Part shown: one piece after another, positions 29,733 to 39,070 of the stretch
Numbering within the stretch: position 1 is the stretch's first letter
Layout of the letters: each line of letters opens with the position of its first letter
From: Cellulosimicrobium sp. CUA-896
GTDB taxonomy: Bacteria > Actinomycetota > Actinomycetes > Actinomycetales > Cellulomonadaceae
Direction of reading: 5' to 3'
NCBI RefSeq assembly: GCF_001942335.1
Contig: NZ_MKKH01000009.1
Span: forward strand, 23,766 to 87,765
DNA: 64,000 bases
The notes under the pieces: generated by a model
The model's database searches: none
The model's input: only the letters and a program-made list of their open reading frames with translations
Told to the model about the DNA's origin: nothing
Translations under genes and position numbers: made by a program

Positions 29733-31481
29733 ATGGCATCCACGAGACTCACCGCGGAGTCACGCCGGCAGGCACTGGCCGCGCTCGAGGCGAGCACGAG
29801 CGCGGACGCCGAGCTCGACGTCCTGGTGATCGGCGGCGGCGTCACCGGCGCCGGCATCGCGCTCGACGCCGTCACGCGCGGCCTCTCGACCGCGATCGTC
29901 GAGGCCCAGGACTGGTCGGCGGGCACGTCGAGCCGGTCCAGCAAGCTCGTGCACGGCGGGCTGCGGTACCTGCAGATGCTCGACTTCCACCTCGTGCACG
30001 AGGCGCTCACCGAGCGCGACCTGCTGCTCAAGGACATCGCCCCGCACCTGGTGCGGCCGGTCCCGTTCCTGTACCCGCTCGAGCACCGCGTGTGGGAGCG
30101 CGCCTACGTCGGCACCGGCATCGCCCTCTACGACACCCTCGCGAGCGTCGCCCCCGGCAAGCGCGCCATGCCCCTCCACCGGCACCTGAGCCGACGCCGC
30201 ATGGAGAAGAAGTTCCCCGACCTCGCGCACGACGCCGCCGTGGGCGCCGTCCAGTACTGGGACGCGTCCGTCGACGACTCCCGCCTCGTGAGCACGCTCG
30301 TGCGCACCGCCGCGTCGTACGGCGCGCACGCCGCGTCGCGCACGCAGGTGGTCTCGCTGACCAAGGGCGCCACGGGCGCGGTGAACGGCGCCGTCCTGGT
30401 CGACCTGGAGACCGGGCACGAGCTCACCGTGCGCGCACGGTCCGTCATCAACGCGACCGGCGTGTGGACCGAGGACACCGAGGCGCTCGCAGGCAGCGAG
30501 GGCGGCCTGCGCGTGCTCGCCTCGAAGGGCATCCACATCGTCGTGCCGCGCGAGCGGATCAAGGGCCACGTGGGCCTGATCCTGCAGACCGAGAAGTCCG
30601 TGCTCTTCGTCATCCCGTGGTCGCGGTACTGGGTCATCGGCACCACGGACACGCCGTGGGAGCAGGAGCTCCAGCACCCCGTCGCGACGTCCGCGGACAT
30701 CGACTACGTACTCGAGCACGCGAACGCCGTGCTCGCGCACCCGCTCACGCGCGACGACGTCATCGGCACGTGGGCGGGCCTGCGGCCGCTGCTGCAGCCG
30801 GGCACGAAGGAGGGCACGAGCTCGGCCAAGGTGTCGCGCGAGCACACCGTCGCCTCCCCCACGCCCGGCCTCACCGTGATCGCGGGCGGCAAGCTCACCA
30901 CGTACCGCGTCATGGCGAAGGACGCGGTCGACTTCGCGATCGGCCAGCGGGCGAGCGCACTGCCGTCGATCACCCACACGATCCCGCTCCTCGGAGCCGT
31001 CGGGCTCGAGGCCGTGCGCCGCCAGGCGCGCCCCTGGGCGTCGCGCTACCGCTGGACCCCGGCGATGGTGGACCACCTGCTCCACCGCTACGGCTCCAAC
31101 CTGCGGGAGATCGTCGAGCTGTGCGAGGCGCAGCCCGACCTCGCCCGCCCCCTCGAGCACGCGCCCGCGTACCTGCGCGCCGAGATCGCCTACGGCGTCT
31201 CGCACGAGGGCGCGCTGCACCTCGAGGACCTCCTGCTGCACCGCACGCGCCTCAACTACGAGGTGTCCGACCGCGGCCTCGCCGCCCTCCCGGAGATCGC
31301 CGACATCGCCGCCGGCCTCCTCGGTTGGGACGACGCGACGCGCGACGAGGAGGTCCGCCAGTACACCGAGCGCGCCGACGCCGAGGCCGCCGCGGAGCAG
31401 CAGCCGGACGACCCGAGCGCCGAGCGCACGCGCCTCGACGCCGCCGACGTCGCGCCGCTGCAGCCGCTGCGCGTCGGCTGA
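29733..31481 (+). CDS. glpD: Aerobic glycerol-3-phosphate dehydrogenase
   Basis: FAD-dependent, membrane-associated oxidation of glycerol 3-phosphate to dihydroxyacetone phosphate. 582 residues, intact. N-terminal dinucleotide-binding motif VLVIGGGVTGAGIALD, then SRSSKLVHGGLRYLQ, GTTDTPWE and the C-terminal AGGKLTTYRVMAKDA, all GlpD signatures. The ATG follows GAGAGG. The C-terminal 40 residues are acidic and alanine-rich. It leads the glycerol gene set. A hairpin (31507-31540) separates it from glpF, so partial termination is possible. Confidence 0.95.
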   Translation: MASTRLTAESRRQALAALEASTSADAELDVLVIGGGVTGAGIALDAVTRGLSTAIVEAQDWSAGTSSRSSKLVHGGLRYLQMLDFHLVHEALTERDLLLKDIAPHLVRPVPFLYPLEHRVWERAYVGTGIALYDTLASVAPGKRAMPLHRHLSRRRMEKKFPDLAHDAAVGAVQYWDASVDDSRLVSTLVRTAASYGAHAASRTQVVSLTKGATGAVNGAVLVDLETGHELTVRARSVINATGVWTEDTEALAGSEGGLRVLASKGIHIVVPRERIKGHVGLILQTEKSVLFVIPWSRYWVIGTTDTPWEQELQHPVATSADIDYVLEHANAVLAHPLTRDDVIGTWAGLRPLLQPGTKEGTSSAKVSREHTVASPTPGLTVIAGGKLTTYRVMAKDAVDFAIGQRASALPSITHTIPLLGAVGLEAVRRQARPWASRYRWTPAMVDHLLHRYGSNLREIVELCEAQPDLARPLEHAPAYLRAEIAYGVSHEGALHLEDLLLHRTRLNYEVSDRGLAALPEIADIAAGLLGWDDATRDEEVRQYTERADAEAAAEQQPDDPSAERTRLDAADVAPLQPLRVG

Positions 31482-31506
31482 GCGCACGGACCCACAACTG
31501 CATCAC

Positions 31507-31540
31507 GGGTGCGGCCGGGACGACCCCCTCGGCCGCACCC
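31507..31540 (+). terminator. Hairpin between glpD and glpF
   Basis: Ten-base perfect arms (31507-31516, 31531-31540) with a 14-base loop, 25 bases after the glpD stop. A second, shorter hairpin follows around 31550-31570. Likely a terminator or attenuator. glpF would then need its own promoter in the 160-base gap. Confidence 0.5.
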
Positions 31541-31642
31541 CGCACGGACCGGGGGACACCGTCCCCGGGTGCACGAGGACCGCGACGCACCGAGCGTCGT
31601 CGGGGTTGCGACAGCGAAGTCCGATCAGAAAGCGAGCACACG

Positions 31643-32377
31643 ATGGACGTGTCAACAGGCGAGCTCCTCTTCTCCGAGTTCCTCGGCACCATGTTCCTGC
31701 TCCTCGGAGGCGCAGGCGTCGTCGCGAACGTGATCCTCCCCCGCAACAAGGGGTTCGACGGCGGGTGGCTCCTCATCAACTTCGGATGGGGCCTCGCGGT
31801 GTTCGCGGGTGTCTTCGTCGCGTACAAGTCCGGGGCGCACATCAACCCCGCCGTGACGTTCGGCATCTGGGCGAGCGGTGCCGAGGAGTTCGCTCCCGGG
31901 ATCCCCGTGACCGCGGCGAACGGCTTCTTCTACATCACCGCGCAGATGGCGGGTGCCGCCATCGGTGCGCTCCTGGCCTTCCTCGCGTACAAGAAGCACT
32001 TCGACGAGGAGGCGCCCGCCGCCACCAAGCTCGGCGTCTTCTCCACCGGGCCGGAGATCCGCTCCTACGGCTGGAACCTCGTCACCGAGATCCTCGGCAC
32101 CTTCGTGCTCGTGTTCGTCGTCCTCATGTTCGGCAACACGCCGCACCAGCTCGGCCCCCTCGCGGTGGCCCTGCTCGTCGTGGGGATCGGCGCGAGCCTC
32201 GGTGGCCCGACCGGGTACGCCATCAACCCGGCCCGTGACCTCGGGCCCCGCATCGCCCACGCCCTCCTGCCCATCCGCGGCAAGGGTGGCAGCGACTGGT
32301 CGTACTCGTGGGTCCCCGTGCTCGGCCCGATCATCGGCGGCGTCCTCGCGGGCCTCCTCGCGCCCGTCTACTCCTGA
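31643..32377 (+). CDS. glpF: Glycerol facilitator (MIP/aquaporin family)
   Basis: Channel for passive glycerol uptake, 244 residues, six membrane segments. Both pore motifs are present: NPAVT at about residue 72 and NPARD at about 198. The aspartate after the second NPA-R is typical of glycerol-conducting members rather than water-only channels. Start ATG with only weak ribosome-binding complementarity. It lies between glpD and glpK, so the three genes give uptake, phosphorylation and oxidation of glycerol. Confidence 0.93.
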   Translation: MDVSTGELLFSEFLGTMFLLLGGAGVVANVILPRNKGFDGGWLLINFGWGLAVFAGVFVAYKSGAHINPAVTFGIWASGAEEFAPGIPVTAANGFFYITAQMAGAAIGALLAFLAYKKHFDEEAPAATKLGVFSTGPEIRSYGWNLVTEILGTFVLVFVVLMFGNTPHQLGPLAVALLVVGIGASLGGPTGYAINPARDLGPRIAHALLPIRGKGGSDWSYSWVPVLGPIIGGVLAGLLAPVYS

Positions 32378-32390
32378 CCCCCGTCCCTCT

Positions 32391-32422
32391 GCGTCGTGCG
32401 GGCCGCCCGGCCCGCACGACGC
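32391..32422 (+). terminator. Hairpin between glpF and glpK
   Basis: Perfect 14-bp stem (32391-32404, 32409-32422) with a 4-base loop, 13 bases after the glpF stop. Probably adjusts the ratio of GlpF to GlpK. Confidence 0.55.
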
Positions 32423-32466
32423 CGGCCCACCATCCCGTACACACCGACGTGAAGGACTGAACCACC

Positions 32467-33983
32467 ATGGCCGACTACGTCCTCGCCATCGACCAGGGCA
32501 CGACCAGCTCCCGTGCCATCGTCTTCAACCACTCCGGGGAGATCGTCTCCACCGGCCAGCTCGAGCACGACCAGATCTTCCCGCGGGCGGGCTGGGTCGA
32601 GCACAACCCCGAGCAGATCTGGAACAACGTGCGCGAGGTCGTCGGGCTCGCCCTGACGCGGGGGAACCTCACGCACGAGGACATCGCCGCCGTCGGCATC
32701 ACCAACCAGCGCGAGACCGCGGTCGTGTGGGACCGGACCACGGGCAAGCCGGTCTACAACGCGATCGTCTGGCAGGACACGCGCACCCAGAAGATCGTCG
32801 AGGAGCTCGGCGGCTCCGAGGGCGCGGAGAAGTACAAGTCGATCGTGGGCCTGCCGCTCGCCACCTACTTCTCCGGGCCGAAGATCAAGTGGATCCTCGA
32901 CAACGTCGAGGGCGCACGGGAGAAGGCGGAGAAGGGCGACCTGCTCTTCGGCAACACCGACACCTGGGTGCTGTGGAACATGACCGGCGGCACCGAGGGC
33001 GGCGTCCACGTCACCGACGTCACCAACGCCTCGCGCACCATGCTCATGGACCTCGACACGCTGTCGTGGCGCGAGGACATCGCCTCCGACATGGGCATCC
33101 CCATGTCGATGCTGCCCGAGATCCGCTCCTCGTCCGAGGTGTACGGCAAGGGCCGCCAGCGCGGCATGGTTCCCGGCGTGCCGATCGCCGGCATCCTCGG
33201 CGACCAGCAGGCCGCCACCTTCGGGCAGGCGTGCTTCGAGGTCGCCAGGCCAAGAACACGTACGGCACCGGCAACTTCCTCCTGCTCAACACCGGCACGG
33301 AGAAGGTCATGAGCAAGAACGGCCTGCTCACGACGGTCGCCTACAAGATCGGCGACGCGCCGCAGGTCTACGCGCTCGAGGGCTCGATCGCGGTCACCGG
33401 CTCGCTCGTGCAGTGGCTGCGCGACAACCTGGGCATGTTCGAGGACGCCCCCGACGTCGAGTGGCTCGCCCGCAAGGTCGAGGACAACGGCGGAGCGTAC
33501 TTCGTCCCCGCGTTCTCCGGCCTCTTCGCGCCGTACTGGCGGCCCGACGCGCGCGGCGCGCTCGTCGGCCTCACGCGGTACGTGACCCGCAACCACATCG
33601 CGCGCGCCGCGCTCGAGGCGACGGCGTACCAGAGCCGCGAGGTCGTCGACGCCATGAACGCCGACTCGGGCGTCGACCTCACCGAGCTGCGCGTCGACGG
33701 CGGCATGGTCGCCAACGAGCTGCTCATGCAGTTCCAGGCCGACCAGCTCGGCGTCGACGTCGTGCGGCCCAAGGTCGCCGAGACGACGGCGCTCGGTGCC
33801 GCCTACGCGGCCGGCATCGCCGTCGGGTTCTGGAAGGGCGAGGAGGACGTCGTCGCGAACTGGGCCGAGGACAAGCGGTGGACGCCGTCGATGGACTCCG
33901 GCGAGCGCGACCGGCTCTACCGGAACTGGAAGAAGGCCGTGACGAAGACGATGGACTGGGTGGACGAGGACGTCGAGGTGTAG
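32467..33983 (+). CDS. glpK: Glycerol kinase (one frameshift)
   Basis: Phosphorylates glycerol with ATP. 505 residues, the usual length, after restoring one base near 33246 (GGCC read as GCC). FGGY motifs: [58 protein letters not shown] and the C-terminal [21 protein letters not shown] start with GAAGGA upstream. The protein would trap glycerol entering through GlpF for GlpD. Confidence 0.95.
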
Positions 33984-34029
33984 TCCTCGCGTTCCCGCTC
34001 TCTCCCGCGGAGGTTCCACCTTCGCGTCC

Positions 34030-34130
34030 GGAGGGGGTGGGGTGGTGCCGCCGGTCTTCCCTCCGCGCGCTCGTCCCTCGCGCGCTCCCGCCAGACCCGC
34101 CACGACCGGCGGCACCACCCCACCCCCTCC
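34030..34130. repeat. 27-bp perfect inverted repeat with 47-base loop after glpK
   Basis: Arms 34030-34056 and 34104-34130 are perfectly complementary over 27 bases. This lies in the 348-base gap between glpK and the next gene. It begins 46 bases after the glpK stop and is far longer-armed than the other hairpins here. It could be a terminator, an mRNA-stabilising structure, or a small non-autonomous element. No direct repeats flanking it were evident. The rest of the gap shows only a -10-like TAGCGT at 34282-34287. Confidence 0.6.
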
Positions 34131-34331
34131 TTGCGTGTCACCTTCTCGCGGCACGACGGCGGGTGGTGGCGCGACCTCCTCGTCGCGCCGGAGGAGGGCG
34201 ACGGCGGTCCGCGGCCCGGTCCGCCTCGTCGCCGTCCTGGGCGAGGACCGCGGTCGGCGGGCGGGGCGGCCCGGACCTGCCTAGCGTCGGAGGTGGTCGC
34301 GGTCCCGCGGCCCACGAAGACGGGAGACGCC

Positions 34332-34841
34332 ATGACCGACACGCACCACGAGCAGCCGCACGCCGGCGCGGACGAGGTCGCCAAGGTCCGGGAGCTCGTG
34401 AAGGACGAGCGGATCGCGATGCTCACGACCGTCGCCGAGGACGGGAGCCTCGTCAGCCGGCCCATGGGCGTGCAGGCCGTCGACTTCGACGGCGACCTGT
34501 GGTTCTTCGCCGCGGAGGACTCGCACAAGGTGGCAGAGATCGCGCACGACTCCGCGGCGAACGCCGCGTTCTCCGGGTCGAGCTCGTGGGTGTCGCTGTC
34601 CGGGAGCGCGAGCGTGGTCCGCGACCGCGCGAAGATCCGCGAGCTCTGGAACGCCGTCGCCGACGCGTGGTTCCCCGACGGCCCCGACACCCCAGGCGTC
34701 GTCCTCATCCGCCTGCACGCCGACACGGCGGAGTACTGGGACTCCCCCGGCGGACGCGTCGCCACCCTCTTCCGGCTCGTGACGACGAAGGTCACGGGCA
34801 AGCCGTACGAGGGCGGGGAGAACGAGACCGTCCGGCTCTGA
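34332..34841 (+). CDS. Pyridoxamine-5'-phosphate-oxidase-fold protein (general stress protein 26 type)
   Basis: 169 residues, intact, ATG preceded by GGGAG. The split-barrel flavin-binding fold shows ERIAMLTTVAEDGSLVSRPM and DLWFFAAEDSHKVAEI at the N-terminus, and WFPDGPDTPGVVLIRLHAD and EYWDSPGG near the C-terminus. This is the pattern of the general stress protein 26 subgroup, which bind flavin or related cofactors. It is unlikely to be the vitamin B6 enzyme PdxH. TAGCGT at 34282 may be its -10 box. Convergent with the surface-protein gene, with a shared terminator between them. Confidence 0.85.
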   Translation: MTDTHHEQPHAGADEVAKVRELVKDERIAMLTTVAEDGSLVSRPMGVQAVDFDGDLWFFAAEDSHKVAEIAHDSAANAAFSGSSSWVSLSGSASVVRDRAKIRELWNAVADAWFPDGPDTPGVVLIRLHADTAEYWDSPGGRVATLFRLVTTKVTGKPYEGGENETVRL

Positions 34842-34847
34842 GGGCAC

Positions 34848-34880
34848 GGGGCGGTCACCGCGTCGCCCGGTGACCGCCCC
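34848..34880. terminator. Bidirectional terminator
   Basis: Perfect 13-bp stem (34848-34860, 34868-34880) with 7-base loop, placed midway between the convergent stop codons at 34841 and 34900. Confidence 0.75.
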
Positions 34881-34899
34881 AGCGTCCCCTGTCGCGAGG

Positions 34900-36093
34900 T
34901 CAGGCGATCTGGTCGCGGCGGCCGCGCAGGAGCAGCAGCCCGCCGAGGACCAGCCCGCCGACGAGCAGCGTCAGCGGGTCCAGCGGGGCGTTGCGCGCCG
35001 GCTCCTGCGGCCCTGCGGCCGCGACGGGCGGGGCGTCGTCGCCGGCGCCCGACGACCGGTCGCCGGCCGGCCCGCCCCGCGACCCCGCGCCGGCCGCGAC
35101 GGCCCCGGGCCGCCGCTCCACCGTCTCGTCCGGTGTCGCGGCGACCGCGACGAAGGTGTGCGACCACGTGGCGTCGCCCACGACGACGTACCCGTCGAAG
35201 GCGCCCGCCGTCACCGTGACGGCGCCCGCCGCGGCGTGCTCGCCCGGGCCGACGGGGACGTCGTCGACGCGGTACTCGACGCCCTCGACGTCCGGCACCC
35301 CGACCGTCCCCGCGGCGCCCTCGCCGGGCGTGAACGTGGGCGCGACCGGCTCGACCGCGACGGTGCCGGAGAACCGCAGCTCGACGAGCCACGGCGCGCC
35401 CTCGCCCGGGACCGCCTCGACCGGCACCCCGTCGACCTCCAGGCGGTGACCGGCGCCGCGGTGAGCGTCAGGACGACGACGGCCTCGTGGTCGACGTGGC
35501 CCGTCACCGCGTGCCGGCTACCGGGCTCGAGCACGACGCCCTGGGCGTCGGCGACGACCAGGCCCGCCACGTCCGGCACGACGTACGCGTCGCGGGTGCG
35601 TCGCCGTCGACCACCTCGGGGCGGACCGCCTCGACCGCGACCCGCCGGTCCAGGGCGGCGACCGCGACGGCCGTGGTGCCGTCCTCGCGCAGCAGCCGGT
35701 GCCCCGCCTCGGCGACGGCGACGACGACGTCCGGCGCCTCGTCCGGGGACGCGTCCAGGCGCCAGTGCCCGTCGACGGAGGTCGCGACGTCGGCCACGGG
35801 CAGGCCGTCCACCACCCACCGCACGCCCGGGGTCCGGGGCACCAGGTACGCCGTCACCGCCCCGTCCGGCGCGCGGCGCACCACCACCTCGGGCACGGCG
35901 ACCTCCACCAGGGCCGAGCCGCTCGGCCGCGGCCCGGAGTCCCCGGGCGCGGCGGGGTCGGCGGTGACCATCACGCGCCCGGGGGCGTCCGCGGGCGCGC
36001 GGCGGCGGGCGTCGCGAGCGCGGCGGACGGCACCGCGACCGCGCACGCGGCCGCCGTCGCGACCAGCACGCGACGCAGGGCGGTTCGCTTCAT
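34900..36093 (-). CDS. Membrane-anchored surface protein with repeated beta domains (three frameshifts)
   Basis: About 398 residues after restoring three lost bases (near 36000, 35600 and 35440). A signal peptide (KRTALRRVLVATAAACAVAV, then an ATPAAA cleavage region) is followed by three or four similar beta-rich stretches. Repeated phrases such as GVRWVVDGLPV, HRLEVDGVPVEAV and GVEYRVDDVPV suggest duplicated Ig-like units. The C-terminus is a threonine/proline/glycine-poor spacer and one hydrophobic helix (LTLLVGGLVLGGLLLL) with a short basic end. There is no LPXTG. The gene carries the same GGCT-N17-CATAGG promoter pattern as the flagellar operons, hinting at a motility or surface role. Function unknown. 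Confidence 0.75.
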
Positions 36094-36393
36094 CACCGTG
36101 CGGGCTCGGCGCCCACCCTCCTCCCCGGGCTCGGGTCGCGGCCGGTACGGCCCCGCAGACCCTATGCGTGCGCGCCCGGGCGCAGCCTGTCCGACACGCG
36201 GACCGTGTCGCGCACCGCGGCGGTGCCAGCGCCCGCCGGGGCGCACCGGGCGAAATCGGGCGCTGCCCGCGAGCGCGCGCGGCACCTCGCCTATGGTGAA
36301 GGTCGGATCGGCACGGTGCCGCTCCTGAGACGCGTCGACGACGCCGCCGACGTCACGTCCCTGGGCCGCACCGAGGGAGAGCGGGGAGGCGGC
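36094..36393. other. Divergent intergenic region (surface protein / LuxR-type regulator)
   Basis: Leftwards it contains the GGCT-N17-CATAGG element for the surface-protein gene. Rightwards TATGGT at about 36292-36297 is a plausible -10 box for the regulator gene, about 100 bases before its ATG. Nothing else is recognised. Confidence 0.45.
36161..36187 (-). promoter_or_regulatory. GGCT-N17-CATAGG promoter element, surface-protein gene
   Basis: On the minus strand GGCT (36187-36184), 17 bases, CATAGG (36166-36161). It lies 67 bases before the ATG. The same pattern precedes four flagellar transcription units. Confidence 0.5.
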
Positions 36394-39021
36394 ATGCCGG
36401 AGGTGGGATCGAGGGCGTCGCGGCTCTACGGCGCACCCCGCCCTCCGCACCTCGAGCTCGTCCGCGAACGGCTCCTCGACCGGCTCGACGCCGACGCCGC
36501 CCTGCGCGTCGTGCGCGGCCCGGCCGGCAGCGGCAAGACGTCGCTGCTCGCCGAGTGGGCACGCCGCCGCGGCGCGACCGGGGTGTGGTTCACCGCCACG
36601 CCCGCCACGTCGCGCCTCGACCTGTGGCGCGCCGTGGCCCGGCGGGCATCGCGCGCCGGGCTCGAGGGGTTCGACGCCGCGTTCGGACCGGGCGAGCTGG
36701 AGCCCGGGGAGATCCCGCAGCGTCTCGCCGAGGCCTTCCTCGCGGTGGCCGGCGACGTGGTGGTCGTCGTCGACGAGTACCAGGAGGTCGAGGGCGACGA
36801 GGTCCACGCCGACGTGCTCGCGCTGCTCCGGCTCTGCCCCACCCTGTGCGTCGCGGTGGCGACGCGCGCGGTGTCCCCGCTGGAGGCGCCCGCGGTCGGG
36901 CTCGAGCTCGACCGCACGGTGATCACCGCCGACCAGCTCCCGTTCACCCCCGACGAGACGGCGCGGGTGCTGCGCCACTCGCGGGTCCCGCTGGACCCGG
37001 CCGAGGCGCACGTGCGCACGGGTGGCCAGCCCCTGTACCTGCGCGTCGCGATGCTCGCCGCGGAGATGGCGGGGTCCCACGGGACGCCGGCGCACGTCCA
37101 GGTCGCGGACGAGCTCCTGCGCGCCGCCGTCGACAAGCAGCTGCAGGGACCGGCACGGCACCGCCTGGAGACGCTCCTCGTCCGGTGCGCGGTGCCGGAG
37201 ATCCTCACCGCGGACCTCGCGGTGGCCCTCACCCGCGACCCGGAGGCACCCGACCTCCTGACCGTGCTGGAGGAGCGCGGTCTCGGCACCTGGGAGCGCC
37301 GCCCCTCGGGGCGGGTGTTCGTGCTGTTCCCCGTCGTGCGCACGCTCGTGCTGGAGACGGCGCGGCGCGAGCAGCCGGAGGAGTCCCACCGGCTCGAGCT
37401 CGCCGCCGCGCGCTGGTACCTCGCGAACGGCTACCCCGTGGAGGCGCTGGTGCACGCGGTCACGGCCGGCGACCTCGACGTGGCGTCAGCGGCCGTCTCG
37501 CGCTACTGGGCCGAGCTGCTCGAGCCGCAGACGCTCGCGCGGCTCGGCCATCTGCGACGCGTCCCCGTCCACGACCTGCGCCGCCATCCCCTCCTCGCCG
37601 GCGCGCTCGCGATCCACCACGACAGCGTGCCGGGCCAGCGCGGCGAGGCGATCGAGCTGTACCGCCTCGTGCTCGCGTCGATCAAGCCCCGCGCGCGGGC
37701 GGCCTCACCGACCGAGCGCGTGGTGCTCGAGGTGCTCGAGTCCGTCGCGATGCGCTCCACCGGGTCGGCCCAGCGGGCGATCGACCCCGCGCGCCGTGCC
37801 CGGCGGTCGCTCGGCGAGCTGCGGCTGGACGAGCGCCGCCAGCTCACGCGCGAGCTCCCCCGCCTGCGCGCCGAGATCGCCCTGTCCCTCGCCCGCGCGG
37901 GCGCGTCGGGCGAGGCGCTGTCGGTGCTCGAGGACCTGGGGGACTCGCCCACGGAGAACCCGCGCACGCTGTACGGCCTGTCCCTGCGGGCTCTCGTCCA
38001 CGCCCTGCGCGGCGACATGCCGGAGGCCGAGCGCGACCTCGACGTCGTCGACGCGTCGCCGCACGAGCCGGTGCACGCCGGGCGCGACGACGACCTCTAC
38101 CGCCTCGCCCGCGCGCTCGTGCACCTCGAGCGGTTCGACGCGCGCGGCGCGCAGGCGCACCTCGACGTGATGCGCCCGCACCTGCCCACGCTCGAGTCCC
38201 GCCCGCTGTTCGCCACGGTCCAGGCGTACGTCGACCTGACGGCGTTCGAGACGGCGCTCGGCAGCGAGCGCCTGCGGCGGTACGTGGAGTCCGAGCGCGG
38301 TGCGCGGCGCATCTCGACGCGCAACATCGAGCAGCTGGGCTACGCCGGGGGCCTGCTCAACCTCGCGCGCGGGCGGATCGGGGCCGTCCACGCCCTGCTC
38401 AAGGTCGCTCCGGCGCAGTCCCCGCGCACGCCCCTGCTCCGCGCGCACGTCGCCCTGCTCACGGACGGGTGGCAGTCCGCGCGCGACGTGCTCGTGGAGC
38501 ACACGCCCGGGCCGGACGCCTCGCCGCGGCTGCGCGTGGCGCACTGGACCCTGCTCGCCGCCACGCTCACGCACGCCGACGACGAGACCGCGGCCTGCGA
38601 CGCGCTCGGCAAGCTCGCGGCCGTGGCGGAGGACCGCGGGCTGCGGTTCGCGCTCGCCCTGCCCCCGCACGCCGACCTGCTCGCGCTCGCGGAGCTCGCG
38701 GCACGCAGCAGGGACCAGACGGCGCAGCGCGTCCTCGCCGACGCGGACCGCGTCCCCGAGCTGTTCGTGCCCGTCACGGACCTCCCGCAGCCCCTCACCG
38801 ACCGGGAGGTCGTGGTGCTCGACGCGCTGATGCGGCACGCGACGGCGGCCGACATCTCGCGCAGCCTCATGGTCTCGGTGAACACCGTGAAGAGCCAGCT
38901 GCGGTCGGTGTACCGCAAGCTCGGCGTGCGCCGGCGCGAGGACGCGCTGGCGAAGGGCATCGACCTGGGTCTCATCGCCGCGGACCACGTCGACCCGGCG
39001 AGCGTGCTCGGCGATCTGTGA
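36394..39021 (+). CDS. Large LuxR-family ATPase regulator (MalT/LAL type)
   Basis: 875 residues, intact. The chosen ATG follows GGGGAGG; the frame is open further upstream, but without a better ribosome-binding site. The N-terminal P-loop (VRGPAGSGKTS, about 38-50) belongs to a STAND/MalT-type ATPase with the Walker B-like VVVVDEYQEVEG. The middle 450 residues are helical and repeat-like (TPR type). The C-terminal LuxR helix-turn-helix (PLTDREVVVLDALM ... VSVNTVKSQLRSVYRKLGV, about 805-865) binds DNA. Such proteins integrate a ligand signal with ATP binding. Its target is unknown. The flagellar cluster and the divergent surface-protein gene are the nearest candidates. Confidence 0.88.
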   Translation: MPEVGSRASRLYGAPRPPHLELVRERLLDRLDADAALRVVRGPAGSGKTSLLAEWARRRGATGVWFTATPATSRLDLWRAVARRASRAGLEGFDAAFGPGELEPGEIPQRLAEAFLAVAGDVVVVVDEYQEVEGDEVHADVLALLRLCPTLCVAVATRAVSPLEAPAVGLELDRTVITADQLPFTPDETARVLRHSRVPLDPAEAHVRTGGQPLYLRVAMLAAEMAGSHGTPAHVQVADELLRAAVDKQLQGPARHRLETLLVRCAVPEILTADLAVALTRDPEAPDLLTVLEERGLGTWERRPSGRVFVLFPVVRTLVLETARREQPEESHRLELAAARWYLANGYPVEALVHAVTAGDLDVASAAVSRYWAELLEPQTLARLGHLRRVPVHDLRRHPLLAGALAIHHDSVPGQRGEAIELYRLVLASIKPRARAASPTERVVLEVLESVAMRSTGSAQRAIDPARRARRSLGELRLDERRQLTRELPRLRAEIALSLARAGASGEALSVLEDLGDSPTENPRTLYGLSLRALVHALRGDMPEAERDLDVVDASPHEPVHAGRDDDLYRLARALVHLERFDARGAQAHLDVMRPHLPTLESRPLFATVQAYVDLTAFETALGSERLRRYVESERGARRISTRNIEQLGYAGGLLNLARGRIGAVHALLKVAPAQSPRTPLLRAHVALLTDGWQSARDVLVEHTPGPDASPRLRVAHWTLLAATLTHADDETAACDALGKLAAVAEDRGLRFALALPPHADLLALAELAARSRDQTAQRVLADADRVPELFVPVTDLPQPLTDREVVVLDALMRHATAADISRSLMVSVNTVKSQLRSVYRKLGVRRREDALAKGIDLGLIAADHVDPASVLGDL

Positions 39022-39039
39022 GACCGGGCGGCGAGACCC

Positions 39040-39061
39040 GGCGCGGCGTGCGGGCCGCGCC
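39040..39061. terminator. Bidirectional terminator
   Basis: Perfect 8-bp GC stem (39040-39047, 39054-39061) with 6-base loop between convergent stops at 39021 and 39071. Confidence 0.5.
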
Positions 39062-39070
39062 GCAGGACCG

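Noticed and set aside
29678..32377. An 899-codon plus-strand frame joining glpD and glpF
   Set aside because: It reads out of frame through glpD and becomes real only from the glpF start; no fusion protein is implied.
33230..33260. Programmed frameshift in glpK
   Set aside because: No slippery heptamer or downstream structure; the break fits loss of one G from GGCC, like the other breaks in the window.
36290..36295. A sixth CATAGG (minus strand) near the LuxR-type gene
   Set aside because: There is no GCT 16-17 bases upstream and no gene start at a fitting distance; counted as chance, or as part of a plus-strand TATGGT box.
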